From positions 1 through 64,000 of the forward strand of contig NZ_JANFQO010000004.1 of NCBI RefSeq assembly GCF_024437735.1: DNA of 64,000 nt, in the 5' to 3' direction. Source of the stretch: Tahibacter harae (GTDB lineage: Bacteria > Pseudomonadota > Gammaproteobacteria > Xanthomonadales > Rhodanobacteraceae). Under the pieces are notes generated by a model that saw nothing but the letters and a program-made list of their open reading frames with translations, was not told the origin of the DNA and searched no databases. The position numbers and the translations under genes are program-made. Of the stretch, positions 29,131 to 37,528 are shown piece by piece. The first letter of the stretch is position 1. Every line of letters begins with the position of its first letter.

Positions 29131-30068
29131 ACCGATCTGCCGATGCCGTAGCAATCCTGCACGCTGATGCGCCAAAGGTGATGGACGCAATCAACGCGTT
29201 CACAGCACAGACATTCCGGACGCGCGGCGGCCGCCTGGGCAGCGGCATGGGCAGCTTGCTTGAGGCACTGTGGGTGTACCACATGAACAATGTGCTGGCG
29301 AATGAAGGCGGACTTGCGCGCAAGTGCGAGCTGGCGTGGCTGCCGGATCACGAGCCCGCAGATTTCGCCTGCCTGTACCGGGGCGCCGAATGGGAACCGC
29401 AAGGCCGCCACGGCGAGCTGTTCCGGATCGAAGCCAAATCAATGAATGTCGGCGTGGACGAAGCCAAAGGCCACTTCACGAACCTCGCAAAGGAGACGGC
29501 CGGACACGACCAGCTTCTTGTGCTGATCTGGTCGTGGGAAAACCTGGAAAACGGATATTCGTGGCCGAGAATTCACGACTACTTCCTGGGCCCCTCTCTG
29601 CCCATCATCGAGGTGCGCGACCAGCTTCACCTGGCGCGGGGCGGTACTTTCGTAACCGGATCGGCCTGCCCGGACGGCTGCACCCGGAAGGCATGCACGC
29701 ATGATGGAGAACCGCTGAACGCCGCCGGCAAACGGGAGCGGAGATCCGGCCCCAAGTCGTGCAAGCCCGCGAACGTCGAATACGCGGCGAATTTCGGCGG
29801 CCTGGTGCGGATGCTGAAGACCGACAACGGCGCAGCCCGCGCCATCTTCCGCGGGCTGCGGAAAAAGGACGACATCATTCATGCCTACATATCATTCATT
29901 CACAGACACTTTCCTTCCGAAGAAGTCAACCAGTTCAAAAAGATCGAATGGCAAGCCGCGCTGAAGGCGCTGGGAATCAATGCCGTGAACCCGACCGCCG
30001 CAGCAGCAAACGAACTGCTGCGTAAGCATGTATCCGACTACCAGGACCGCTTGCGAAGCCTGTTCTAG
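29127..30068 (+). CDS. PD-(D/E)xK-type restriction endonuclease candidate
   Basis: The 313-residue product starts at GTG, overlapping the controller-like gene by 4 bp. The likely nuclease core is Glu46, Asp79 (EPADFACLYRG) and the Glu102-Ala-Lys104 strand (FRIEAKSM), a standard PD-(D/E)xK spacing. A Cys cluster (C181, C185, C190, C212, with His192) may bind zinc. The N-terminal TFRTRGGRLGSGMGSLLEAL resembles some Type II enzymes. I do not recognise a named enzyme. Neighbours make restriction the best role: a controller-like gene upstream, and converging methylase and specificity genes ending 5 bp away. Less GC-biased codons than flanking genes suggest transfer. Confidence 0.75.
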   Translation: MNRSADAVAILHADAPKVMDAINAFTAQTFRTRGGRLGSGMGSLLEALWVYHMNNVLANEGGLARKCELAWLPDHEPADFACLYRGAEWEPQGRHGELFRIEAKSMNVGVDEAKGHFTNLAKETAGHDQLLVLIWSWENLENGYSWPRIHDYFLGPSLPIIEVRDQLHLARGGTFVTGSACPDGCTRKACTHDGEPLNAAGKRERRSGPKSCKPANVEYAANFGGLVRMLKTDNGAARAIFRGLRKKDDIIHAYISFIHRHFPSEEVNQFKKIEWQAALKALGINAVNPTAAAANELLRKHVSDYQDRLRSLF

Positions 30069-30072
30069 GGCA

Positions 30073-30771
30073 TCAATCCGCCGCGGCAGTCCGGATGACA
30101 GGCTTTCCCGTTGAAAGCGCTTCCAGAAGCCCTTCGGCCTGCTGCAATGGCAGCGCTTCCAGGCGCGCGCGCAGCGCGATGATCTCCTGATCGATTTCCA
30201 GAAGCTGTTCGACCAGCCTGGATTGCACATCAAGAGGCGGCACCGGAACTTCTATGCTGAACAAGTCCTCCGCAGCCATGCGCGGAAGCGAGGCGCCGAC
30301 CGTGAACTTTCCCGCAAGCTGCGTGACGAAGGGCGAGGCCAGAATGTGCCGCAGATAACGCGGCAGCACCCTGTCCTGGCGCGCGGTCAGGACAATGAAT
30401 TCGCCGGAACAGACGCCCTCCGATGCGGGCGGCTGTGCCAAATAGACCTTGTTCAATTCCGGGCGCAGGCGCCCGTACAGGACGTCATTTTCCCGGAATG
30501 TCTTCGATCGGGATTTGATCGACGACGCCCGGCGCGGCGCGAATTCCACCAGCTCTCCGGTCGTCGACCTGATGTTTTCCAGACCAAGATAGACGATGCG
30601 CGTGTCGCCGTAGTGCTGGGGGTCGAGCGTGGTTCGGCGCTCGTCGGCCAGTTCCCGCAAGGGAAGATGGCGATACGCGGAAACGCCGGGAGCCTCAGCC
30701 TCGGCAAAGTAGGAAACCGTCCACCGATTTGCCTTCAGCAGCCTCGTGCTCTCGACAACATCCACCCACAT
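30073..30771 (-). CDS. Half-size Type I-like specificity subunit (single TRD)
   Basis: The 232-residue protein resembles one half of HsdS: a target-recognition domain (about 35-170, with HLPLRELADERR, DVLYGRLRPELNK and GASLPRMAAEDL) followed by a helical conserved region (PVPPLDVQSRLVEQLLEIDQ). Full HsdS proteins have two such units (about 400 residues), so this one would have to dimerise and would give a palindromic-type bipartite target (inference). The ATG at 30771 overlaps the methylase stop by one base (TGATG); a GTG at 30774 is the alternative. It converges on the nuclease gene. Confidence 0.85.
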   Translation of the reverse strand: MWVDVVESTRLLKANRWTVSYFAEAEAPGVSAYRHLPLRELADERRTTLDPQHYGDTRIVYLGLENIRSTTGELVEFAPRRASSIKSRSKTFRENDVLYGRLRPELNKVYLAQPPASEGVCSGEFIVLTARQDRVLPRYLRHILASPFVTQLAGKFTVGASLPRMAAEDLFSIEVPVPPLDVQSRLVEQLLEIDQEIIALRARLEALPLQQAEGLLEALSTGKPVIRTAAAD

Positions 30772-32387
30772 CACCAGCCCTCCTTGTCAAGAAACGCTCT
30801 GAAGCGATTGGCTGCCGCCTCGAGGTCGCTGTCGCCGGAAGGCCGGCCGCTGGCGTCGTACCCTATGGAGCCGAGATCAGCGAGAAATATGTTGTAGCCG
30901 CCTGGATCCGCCTCCCCAGGCTCGCATTTTCGCAGGACGAGAATGCTGGTCTTGATATTGGCCCCGAACGGCGAGAAGGTTTCGACGGGCAGGCTGAAAA
31001 TGGCACGCACGCGCGCCTGGCCTGCAATCCAATGGCGCACGCCGGCGGTGCTGCGGTTGCCGAGCACGCTGTCCGGAAGAACAATCGCAAGACGGCCGCC
31101 GGGACGCAAAAGCTGAAGACACCGCTCAAGCGCGACGATTTCCAGCGAGACTGCCGAGCGGCGATCTGCCGCCAGCTCAAAAGGACCCAGTTGCGAAAGA
31201 CTGTCTTGCGGCAAGTCCACACCAAACGGCGGATTGGTCATTACCAGGTCGAAAGTACCGCGGTACAGGTCAGGATAATTGGAGAACGGAAGAAGCGAGT
31301 CGATACATCGGATATTGCTGTGTCCATCGCCGTGAAGCCGCATATCGGTCATCGCAATCCTGACCATGCGGTCGCTCTTCTCGATGCCATGCAGCCGCGT
31401 GAAGGCAAACTCGTGGAACAGCTTGCCTGCCTTGGCGTGGGTTTTGCGGACGTAGTCGATGGCCGAGGTCAGAAAATGACCGGAACCGCAAAAAGGGTCG
31501 ATGATGAGTTCGCGAACATTCGGCTGCATCACGCGCACGATGAAGTCGATGACTTCCTTAGGCGTGAAATATTGCCCCATGCCGGCGCGGACAGCGGGAA
31601 GCAGGACGTTCTGGAACGCCCGGCCCTTGATGTCCACCGGCGAATTGCTGAGATCGTAGTACTGGAGCAGTTCGACCGCGCGAACGATGGCAGGACTCGA
31701 CAGAAGCAACTGGCCGCGGAATACGCCGCGCGAACGCTCATAGGCGGGGATCCTGTTGGAGAATATCGCCTTGTCGTCGTCTATCGCCTTGAGATAGAGC
31801 CGCCTGATTTCAGCGGCACACTCCTCCACCGCGGTATAGCGGGAACGCTGAAAGAGAAGCTCGCCCGTCTTGATGCTCTGCTCTTCATCGTAGAGCTTGG
31901 CGTAGATCAGCTTGCAGATCTCGTCCAGCGCATCCGGCGCATGCAGACCATCGATATCCCGCAACGCGCTATGCACCTCGAACAGGACATTCTCCAGCTT
32001 GCCTGTAAGCGGCTTGAGGGACTTGGGTTCGAGGCGGTGAGCGGAGGCAGGGATGCTGGGCTTCTCAAAGGAAGCGACATAGTCGAAATCACCGGTCCGC
32101 AAGCTGTGCCGGATGATCTTCCTGACCTGCCCCTTGGCATCGAGCTGGAGCGCCATGCTGACGGGCGGCAAGGCCAGCAGGCACTTGCGCAGGTGTGCGT
32201 CATCGCCGGACGTCGACCCTTTTTTTGCAATCGCGCAGATTACGTAGTTCGTACCTCGTTCGTTGGAGACGACGTACACCTCGCTGCCGGCCTCTTGTGC
32301 GTAGCGGTCGATGGAATGGCCGCCGGTAGCGGGAAGCGCGAGGGCTTCTGCTATGAGCAGCCGGGCATTCGTGACCAAGGGAACCAC
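30771..32387 (-). CDS. Type I-like N6-adenine DNA methyltransferase (HsdM-like)
   Basis: The 538-residue protein has an HsdM-type helical lead (MGQYFTPKEVIDFIV, 270-284), SAM motif I DPFCGSGHF at 297-305, and catalytic motif IV NPPFG at 385-389, giving N6-adenine methylation. The N-terminal 240 residues precede the MTase domain and do not look like the usual HsdM N-terminus; a seven-T/A run near 32220 lies inside this part, but the frame appears continuous. The start is GTG at 32387, and no better in-frame ATG is seen. It overlaps the S-like gene and has no HsdR partner in the window. Composition is less GC-rich than neighbours. Confidence 0.88.
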   Translation of the reverse strand: MVPLVTNARLLIAEALALPATGGHSIDRYAQEAGSEVYVVSNERGTNYVICAIAKKGSTSGDDAHLRKCLLALPPVSMALQLDAKGQVRKIIRHSLRTGDFDYVASFEKPSIPASAHRLEPKSLKPLTGKLENVLFEVHSALRDIDGLHAPDALDEICKLIYAKLYDEEQSIKTGELLFQRSRYTAVEECAAEIRRLYLKAIDDDKAIFSNRIPAYERSRGVFRGQLLLSSPAIVRAVELLQYYDLSNSPVDIKGRAFQNVLLPAVRAGMGQYFTPKEVIDFIVRVMQPNVRELIIDPFCGSGHFLTSAIDYVRKTHAKAGKLFHEFAFTRLHGIEKSDRMVRIAMTDMRLHGDGHSNIRCIDSLLPFSNYPDLYRGTFDLVMTNPPFGVDLPQDSLSQLGPFELAADRRSAVSLEIVALERCLQLLRPGGRLAIVLPDSVLGNRSTAGVRHWIAGQARVRAIFSLPVETFSPFGANIKTSILVLRKCEPGEADPGGYNIFLADLGSIGYDASGRPSGDSDLEAAANRFRAFLDKEGW

Positions 32388-32392
32388 ACTCC

Positions 32393-32430
32393 ATGACAGG
32401 ACGCCGCGCCGTATTATGACAGAAGGTCAT
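32393..32430 (-). promoter_or_regulatory. Candidate methylase promoter with overlapping operator
   Basis: On the minus strand TGTCATAAT (32413-32421) is a possible extended -10 box. It is overlapped by the palindrome ATGAC-AGAAG-GTCAT (32416-32430), and a third ATGAC copy lies at 32393-32397. Such overlap fits repression of the methylase by a controller protein or by itself. No clear -35 was found. Confidence 0.4.
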
Positions 32431-32996
32431 GCAGGGCATTCCAGATCCTGCGCCGGCATTGGCTTGGGGTTTCTTCGGCCCGCGTCCAGGACGGGAAAAC
32501 AAGGCTTGAGAGGGATGCCATCCGCACTCCAGCGAAATTGCGCTGGCGCTATCGGCGACATCAATCGCCTGCGGCATCCGTTTCCGCCCGGTCCATTTCC
32601 AGGACATATCGGCCCGCTTTACGCGCACTTCGGGCGAAGCACCGCGTGAGCCGGGCTGACTTGGCGTGCAGTAACGCCGCGTCTGGCTCGCGGCAACGGG
32701 CTTTCGCGCCTATCAGCCGATGGCAGGCACGAAGCCCACGGATAATCTGTTCAACAGCCGATCCAAGTCGGCCGACCTCGCCAGCAAGCGAAGCCGCTGC
32801 CTGAACTGGACCGCGCCCAGGACACGCGGCAAGTCCGGGTTCCACGCCGATCACCGCATCCAGTACTCCGGCGCACGCTCATCTGCAGGATCGGAGCCTT
32901 GCCCGAGGCATGCGCCCGCGAGGCGGATGCGGGGCAGCGCCGAGGCCGGATGCTTCTCCGGTCTGAAAGACGGATTGATCCAACGTCTGACGGAAG
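32431..32996. other. Spacer between methylase and tRNA, no gene seen
   Basis: Frames here are short and unlike known proteins, and no terminators or repeats stand out. It probably contains the right edge of the island, as composition returns to GC-rich within it. Confidence 0.4.
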
Positions 32997-33072
32997 TGGT
33001 GGGCCCACCAGGATTCGAACCTGGAACCAAAGGATTATGAGTCCTCTGCTCTAACCGTTGAGCTATAGGCCC
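32997..33072 (-). tRNA. tRNA with CAT anticodon (probably tRNA-Ile2, possibly tRNA-Met)
   Basis: The minus strand folds as a cloverleaf of 76 nt with an encoded CCA. The acceptor pairs GGGCCTA with TGGGCCC, the D-arm is GCTC-AACGGTTA-GAGC, the anticodon stem is GAGGA/TCCTT with loop CTCATAA, and the T-arm is CCAGG-TTCGAAT-CCTGG. The body resembles the minor tRNA-Ile2, whose C34 is converted to lysidine by TilS, more than elongator or initiator Met tRNA, but the distinction is not certain by eye. It lies between the R-M island and an integrase remnant. Confidence 0.93.
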
Positions 33073-33143
33073 GTCAATGACTTGGCAGCGCTTTCCGGAA
33101 ACCCGGTGTAATTTCTGTGTAACCGTGCCGGACAATCTGCCCC

Positions 33144-33305
33144 CAGCGCATCCATTGCCACGCCGAGGTTGGCCGCGTGCGTGTAGCGATCGGCCATGGC
33201 CCGGGTTTTCCAGCCGCCAAGACCCTGGATTGTAGCTGAGTCCAGGCCAGCTTGGGCAGCACCGGTCGCAACGCCGTGCCGCGGGTGTGCGAGGCGCAGG
33301 ATGCG
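33144..33305 (-). pseudogene. C-terminal remnant of a tyrosine-recombinase integrase
   Basis: A 54-residue stretch reads ILRLAHPRHGVATGAAQAG and then IQGLGGWKTRAMADRYTHAA. This matches the box II region of tyrosine recombinases: the HxxRHxxAT segment, the LGGWKT turn and the nucleophilic Tyr in RYTHA. The His-Arg spacing is one residue short of the canonical HxLRH, and nothing upstream in the frame looks like the rest of an integrase. The frame ends in the adjacent tRNA. It is a decayed scar of an element that used this tRNA. Confidence 0.7.
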
Positions 33306-33838
33306 GCAGCTCGCCGCTTCGTTCGCCCCTTTTCTGGGTGCCTGCCAGCCGACCCGGACGAGGATGCCTGGTTGTTTCCAAAAGCAATTCCCGCTACGTC
33401 GCCTGCACGATGCCCACACCGGTCGCCGCTGGCGAACCGCCTGTACGGGGCTCCGGTATCGGAGCGGTGTCAACAGCCGTCGACCTGCGTTCCCCGTGCA
33501 TCCGTCGCGCCCGGAGAACTGCCGTTCTCGCGCAGCGACATGCCAGATGGAACACTCCAACTCGCCGCACCCGACGCCGGCAGCGGCCGCGTCACGCATT
33601 TGTCATTATTTCCACAGGTATATCAGGTCCGGTTCCGCCGTCTGCCAGGCACAACAGTATCCCGATACGCGAACGGATGGCCCGGCCGTTCCACACCGCC
33701 GAAGGCTGTGCTATCTGATAGGGACTTGCTCGACGCCGTCGCCAGGGGACTCTGCCGTATTCGCAACGACTACGGCCGTGGCGCGGCTGCGCAGTGCGGG
33801 TGACCATCATCGCTATACACGCGCCATGGGGATATCGC
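33306..33838. other. Upstream region of the second subtilase
   Basis: No gene is recognisable. The part nearest the integrase remnant may be further decayed mobile DNA. A less GC-rich patch at about 33600-33660 (TTATTTCCACAGGTATATCAG) is the best place for the subtilase promoter, but no hexamers are convincing. Confidence 0.4.
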
Positions 33839-36800
33839 ATGCGAAAGTATTTGTTTGTCTGTGTAAGTCTGTCCTTGTCTTTCTCGGCCTACGCCGCGGG
33901 CGGCGAGCGTTGTGCCGTGTCGTTCGCCGGAGCGCAGATGGATGTCTGCAGCGGCAAGGTGTCGGCGCCGGAGCCGTTTGCGCAGCTGGCGCAGGTCGAG
34001 GCGTTCAAGGATTCCAGCCTGCGCCTGATCAAGTTCGACGGCCCCATCGATGACGCGCGGCGCGCGGCGGTGGAGGCGATCGGGGCAAAGATCGTCGACT
34101 ACGCGCCGTACTACGCCTACGTGGTGCAGATGCCGTCCACGCTGGACGGCCGCGCCCGCGCCATTCCCGGCGTGGTGTGGAGCGGTCCGTTCCTGCCGGC
34201 GTTCAAGATCGATCCGAACATCGCCGCGGAACTGCGCGGCGGCACGCTGCTGCGGGATGCGGGCATCACCGAGCTTTCCATCAGCCTGCACGCGGGCGCC
34301 GACCGCGCCGCGATGCAGCAGCTGGCGGCCCGCGCGCCGGGGCTGAGCGTGGTCAACACGGTCGCGGCCGGCGGCGATACGCAGCTGATTGCGCGCTTCG
34401 AGCGCGCCCAGCTGCGCGCGGCGGTGGAGCAGCTGGCGGCGGATCCGCGGGTTTCGGCGATCGGCTTCCGCCTGCCCAAGCGCCTGCTCAATTCCCAGGC
34501 GGACTGGCTGCACCAGAGCAATGTCAACTCGCCCAGCCCGCTGCGCCCGGTATTCGCCAAGGGCCTGTACGGCTGCGGACAGACGGTAGGCGTGCTGGAT
34601 TCGGGCCTGTTCATCGGCAACTGCGCCTTCAACGACGCGGCGCAGACGCCGGCCATCAGCGACTGCAACACCGGCGCGAGCTGTCCGCCGGTGACCACGC
34701 CCAATCTCGCCCACCGCAAGGTGACGGCCTACTACAAATGGTCCGGCGATGCCGGCGGCGCACCGGCCGACGAACACGGCCACGGCACGCATGTGACCGG
34801 CTCGATCGCCGGCAACAATCCGGCCAATGCGGTGGACTGCACCAACTTCACCACCGAAGGCGGCAATACCGATCTGGACGGCACCGCGCCCGGCGCCAAG
34901 ATCGTGATGCAGGAGATGGGCGGCGATCTGGCCTATCTGAGCAACACCGGCAATCCGTATCACGCCGCGGACATGGCCTATACCAGCGGCGCGCGCCTGC
35001 ACAGCAATTCCTGGGGCGGCGGTTGCACCAACATCTTCGGCGGCTGCGTCAGCGGCTGTACCGTCACCTACGATGCCGAGGCACGCCATGCCGACAACAT
35101 CATGCACGACCGGCCGGAGATGCTGGTGCTGTTTGCCGCCGGCAACGACGCCTCGGCCTGCCCGGCCGGCAACAACGTCGGCAGCCCGGGCAATGCCAAG
35201 AGCGTGATGACCATTGGCGCCAGCCTGCGCGGCACCGCCGCCAACGGCATGGCCAGCTTTTCCTCGCGCGGCCCCACGCTGGATGTGCGCACCAAGCCGG
35301 ATCTCACCGCCCAGGGCGACAGCATAGTGTCGGCCCAGCGCGACGCCTGCGGTACGCGCACCTCCAGCGGCACCTCGATGGCCACGCCCACCGCCGCCGG
35401 CCTGGCCGCGCTGGTGCGCGACTATCTCGCGCGCGGCTTCTATCCCAGCGGCCAGCGCAATCCGGCCGACGCCATCACCAATCCATCCGGCGCCCTGATC
35501 AAGGCCATCATGATTTCCGGCGCCTTCAGCATGAGCGGCAGCGGCGCCGGCAGCGCGCCCGGCCAGTCGCAGGGCTGGGGCCGGATACTTCTGGATAATT
35601 CCCTTTATTTCAACGGCGACACCAGCCGGCTCTACATCCACGATTCGCCCAACGGCCTGTCCACCGGCGGGCAGGATACGCATACCGTGGTGATCACCGC
35701 CGGTCAGCCCTTCAACGCCACCCTGGCCTGGACCGACGCCGCCGCCGCCATCGGCGCCAGCCCGGCCCTGGTCAACAGCCTGCGCCTGGAAGTGGTCGCG
35801 CCCAACGGCGATGTGTGGACGCAGAAGCTGCCGGCCGCCGCCACGCCGTCCAATCCCAATCCGACCCAGGACACGACCACGGCCAACTACGACGACCGCA
35901 ACACGGTGCAGCGCATCAGCTTCACCGCACCGGCCACCGGCCCGTATCAGCTGCGCGTGCGCGGCATCAACGTGCCCAGCGGACCGCAGAAATACGCCCT
36001 GGCCGCCACCGGCTCCCTGGTCGTGGGCACCGATCCGGACTTTGCCCTGCAGGTCAATCCGCAGACCGCCAATATCTGCGCCGGCTCGCCAGCCAGCTAC
36101 GACGTCGGCGTGCAGAGCCTGAACGGCTTCACCAGTCCGGTCACCCTCAGCGTCACCGGCCTGCCGGGCAGCGCGACGGGCACGTTCACACCCAACCCGG
36201 TGACGCCGGCCCAGCCGGCGGCGATCTCGCAGCTGGCCGTGGCCAATACCGCCGGCGTGGCGAGCGGCAGCTACACCCTGTCCCTGGCCGGCAATTCGGC
36301 CTCGCCGCCGCTGCAGCACACGGCCAGTGCGACGCTGAACGTGGTCGCCGCCGCCCCCGCCGCGGGCAGCCTGACCGCACCGGCCAACAACGCCACCGGC
36401 CAGGCGACCTCGCCGGTCTTCAGCTGGGCGCCGATCGCCGATGCGGCGTCGTATCGCATCCAGGTCGCCACCGACGCGGGCTTCACCACCCTGGTAGAGA
36501 ACCAGGTCGTCACCACCACCAGCTATACGCCCAGCGTGGCGCTGAGCCCGGACACGGCGTATTTCTGGCGCGTCTACGGCATCAATGCCTGCGGCCAGGG
36601 CACGGTGTCGGCGGTGTTCCAGTTCCGCACGGCGAATGAGATCTGCCGCGCACCCAATGCCGCGATTCCGGACAACAACGCCACCGGCGTCACCGACAGC
36701 CAGACCGTGGCGACCACGGGCACGCTGAACGGCCTGCGCCTGGGTCTGCAGATCACCCATACCTACGTGGGCGACCTCACCCTGACCCTGAGCAAGGGCG

Positions 36801-37144
36801 CCACCTCGGTCGTGTTCCTGCAGCGCCCGCCCAACGGCAACGGCGGCTGCAGCGGCAACAACATGGACCTGACCGTCGACGACGCGGCCACCCTGGCCCT
36901 GCACGCCAACTGCACCAGCGGCACCGAGCCCGCGCCGGCCTACATCACCGGCAGCAGCTACAAGCCCAACAGTCCGCTGGCGGCCTTCGCCGGACACGAT
37001 CTGAGCGGCAGCTGGAGCCTGAAGGCAGTCGACAGCGCCGGCCAGGACACGGGCACCATCGTGCGCTGGTGCCTGCTGCCGGATGTGGCGCCGCCGCAGC
37101 CGGACCAGATCTTCAAGGACGGCTTCGAAGCGCCGGCACGCTGA
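33839..37144 (+). CDS. Secreted S8 (subtilisin-like) peptidase with Fn3-like and P-domains, IFKDGFE tail (subtilase 2)
   Basis: The 1101-residue precursor has a signal peptide (1-20, ending SAYAA), a prodomain-like region, an S8 domain with Asp254 (GVLDSGLF), His315 (GHGTHVTG) and Ser at about 513 (SGTSMATP), an Fn3-like part and a P-domain, and ends DQIFKDGFEAPAR. It is a close paralogue of subtilase 1 in every domain, with identical length. Start MRKYLFV was chosen for the signal peptide. It stands alone, flanked by the tRNA/integrase scar and a strong terminator. It is probably exported and matured outside the cell; substrates are unknown. Confidence 0.95.
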   Translation: MRKYLFVCVSLSLSFSAYAAGGERCAVSFAGAQMDVCSGKVSAPEPFAQLAQVEAFKDSSLRLIKFDGPIDDARRAAVEAIGAKIVDYAPYYAYVVQMPSTLDGRARAIPGVVWSGPFLPAFKIDPNIAAELRGGTLLRDAGITELSISLHAGADRAAMQQLAARAPGLSVVNTVAAGGDTQLIARFERAQLRAAVEQLAADPRVSAIGFRLPKRLLNSQADWLHQSNVNSPSPLRPVFAKGLYGCGQTVGVLDSGLFIGNCAFNDAAQTPAISDCNTGASCPPVTTPNLAHRKVTAYYKWSGDAGGAPADEHGHGTHVTGSIAGNNPANAVDCTNFTTEGGNTDLDGTAPGAKIVMQEMGGDLAYLSNTGNPYHAADMAYTSGARLHSNSWGGGCTNIFGGCVSGCTVTYDAEARHADNIMHDRPEMLVLFAAGNDASACPAGNNVGSPGNAKSVMTIGASLRGTAANGMASFSSRGPTLDVRTKPDLTAQGDSIVSAQRDACGTRTSSGTSMATPTAAGLAALVRDYLARGFYPSGQRNPADAITNPSGALIKAIMISGAFSMSGSGAGSAPGQSQGWGRILLDNSLYFNGDTSRLYIHDSPNGLSTGGQDTHTVVITAGQPFNATLAWTDAAAAIGASPALVNSLRLEVVAPNGDVWTQKLPAAATPSNPNPTQDTTTANYDDRNTVQRISFTAPATGPYQLRVRGINVPSGPQKYALAATGSLVVGTDPDFALQVNPQTANICAGSPASYDVGVQSLNGFTSPVTLSVTGLPGSATGTFTPNPVTPAQPAAISQLAVANTAGVASGSYTLSLAGNSASPPLQHTASATLNVVAAAPAAGSLTAPANNATGQATSPVFSWAPIADAASYRIQVATDAGFTTLVENQVVTTTSYTPSVALSPDTAYFWRVYGINACGQGTVSAVFQFRTANEICRAPNAAIPDNNATGVTDSQTVATTGTLNGLRLGLQITHTYVGDLTLTLSKGATSVVFLQRPPNGNGGCSGNNMDLTVDDAATLALHANCTSGTEPAPAYITGSSYKPNSPLAAFAGHDLSGSWSLKAVDSAGQDTGTIVRWCLLPDVAPPQPDQIFKDGFEAPAR

Positions 37145-37162
37145 ACCCAGCGCGGCACGCAC

Positions 37163-37194
37163 AAGCCGGGGGCGGCGACGTCCCCGGCTTTTTT
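37163..37194 (+). terminator. Rho-independent terminator of subtilase 2
   Basis: AAGCCGGGG pairs with CCCCGGCTT around a 10-nt loop and is followed by a T tract, 19 bp after the stop codon. Confidence 0.9.
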
Positions 37195-37528
37195 CTTGTC
37201 GGCGGTGTGACCGGACGCCGCAGCTAGTCGCGGCGCCTGGGGCTTCCGTCGCCATGCGCTCAGGCATTGGCCGCGCCCCGCCCGGGCCGCCCGCAATTTT
37301 CGGCGGCGCCGGAGGCCGCGCAGCGGCGCGTTTGTGCAGTCCGCGACGAACCAGCTCATCCCCGCTGCAACCTGCGGCGCGCGCCCGGCACTTGAGCCCC
37401 GCGCGCCAACCCGCGATTCTTACGGGCTGGAACGGGCCGCCGCAGCGGCCCGGCACAGGACGCCCGGGGGCCGCGGCTGTATCGACGCCGCGCGGGCACT
37501 GGCAGGGACAACTCGGGGGGAATTGCTG
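37195..37528. other. Spacer upstream of plsC-like gene
   Basis: A very GC-rich stretch without recognisable coding content. A G-run (GGGGGG, about 37514-37520) shortly before the ATG may act as ribosome binding site. No promoter could be picked. Confidence 0.4.

Noticed and set aside
33063-33599. Intact integrase gene next to the tRNA
   Set aside because: Only the last ~55 residues resemble an integrase, the box II spacing is altered, and the rest of the frame is unlike the family.
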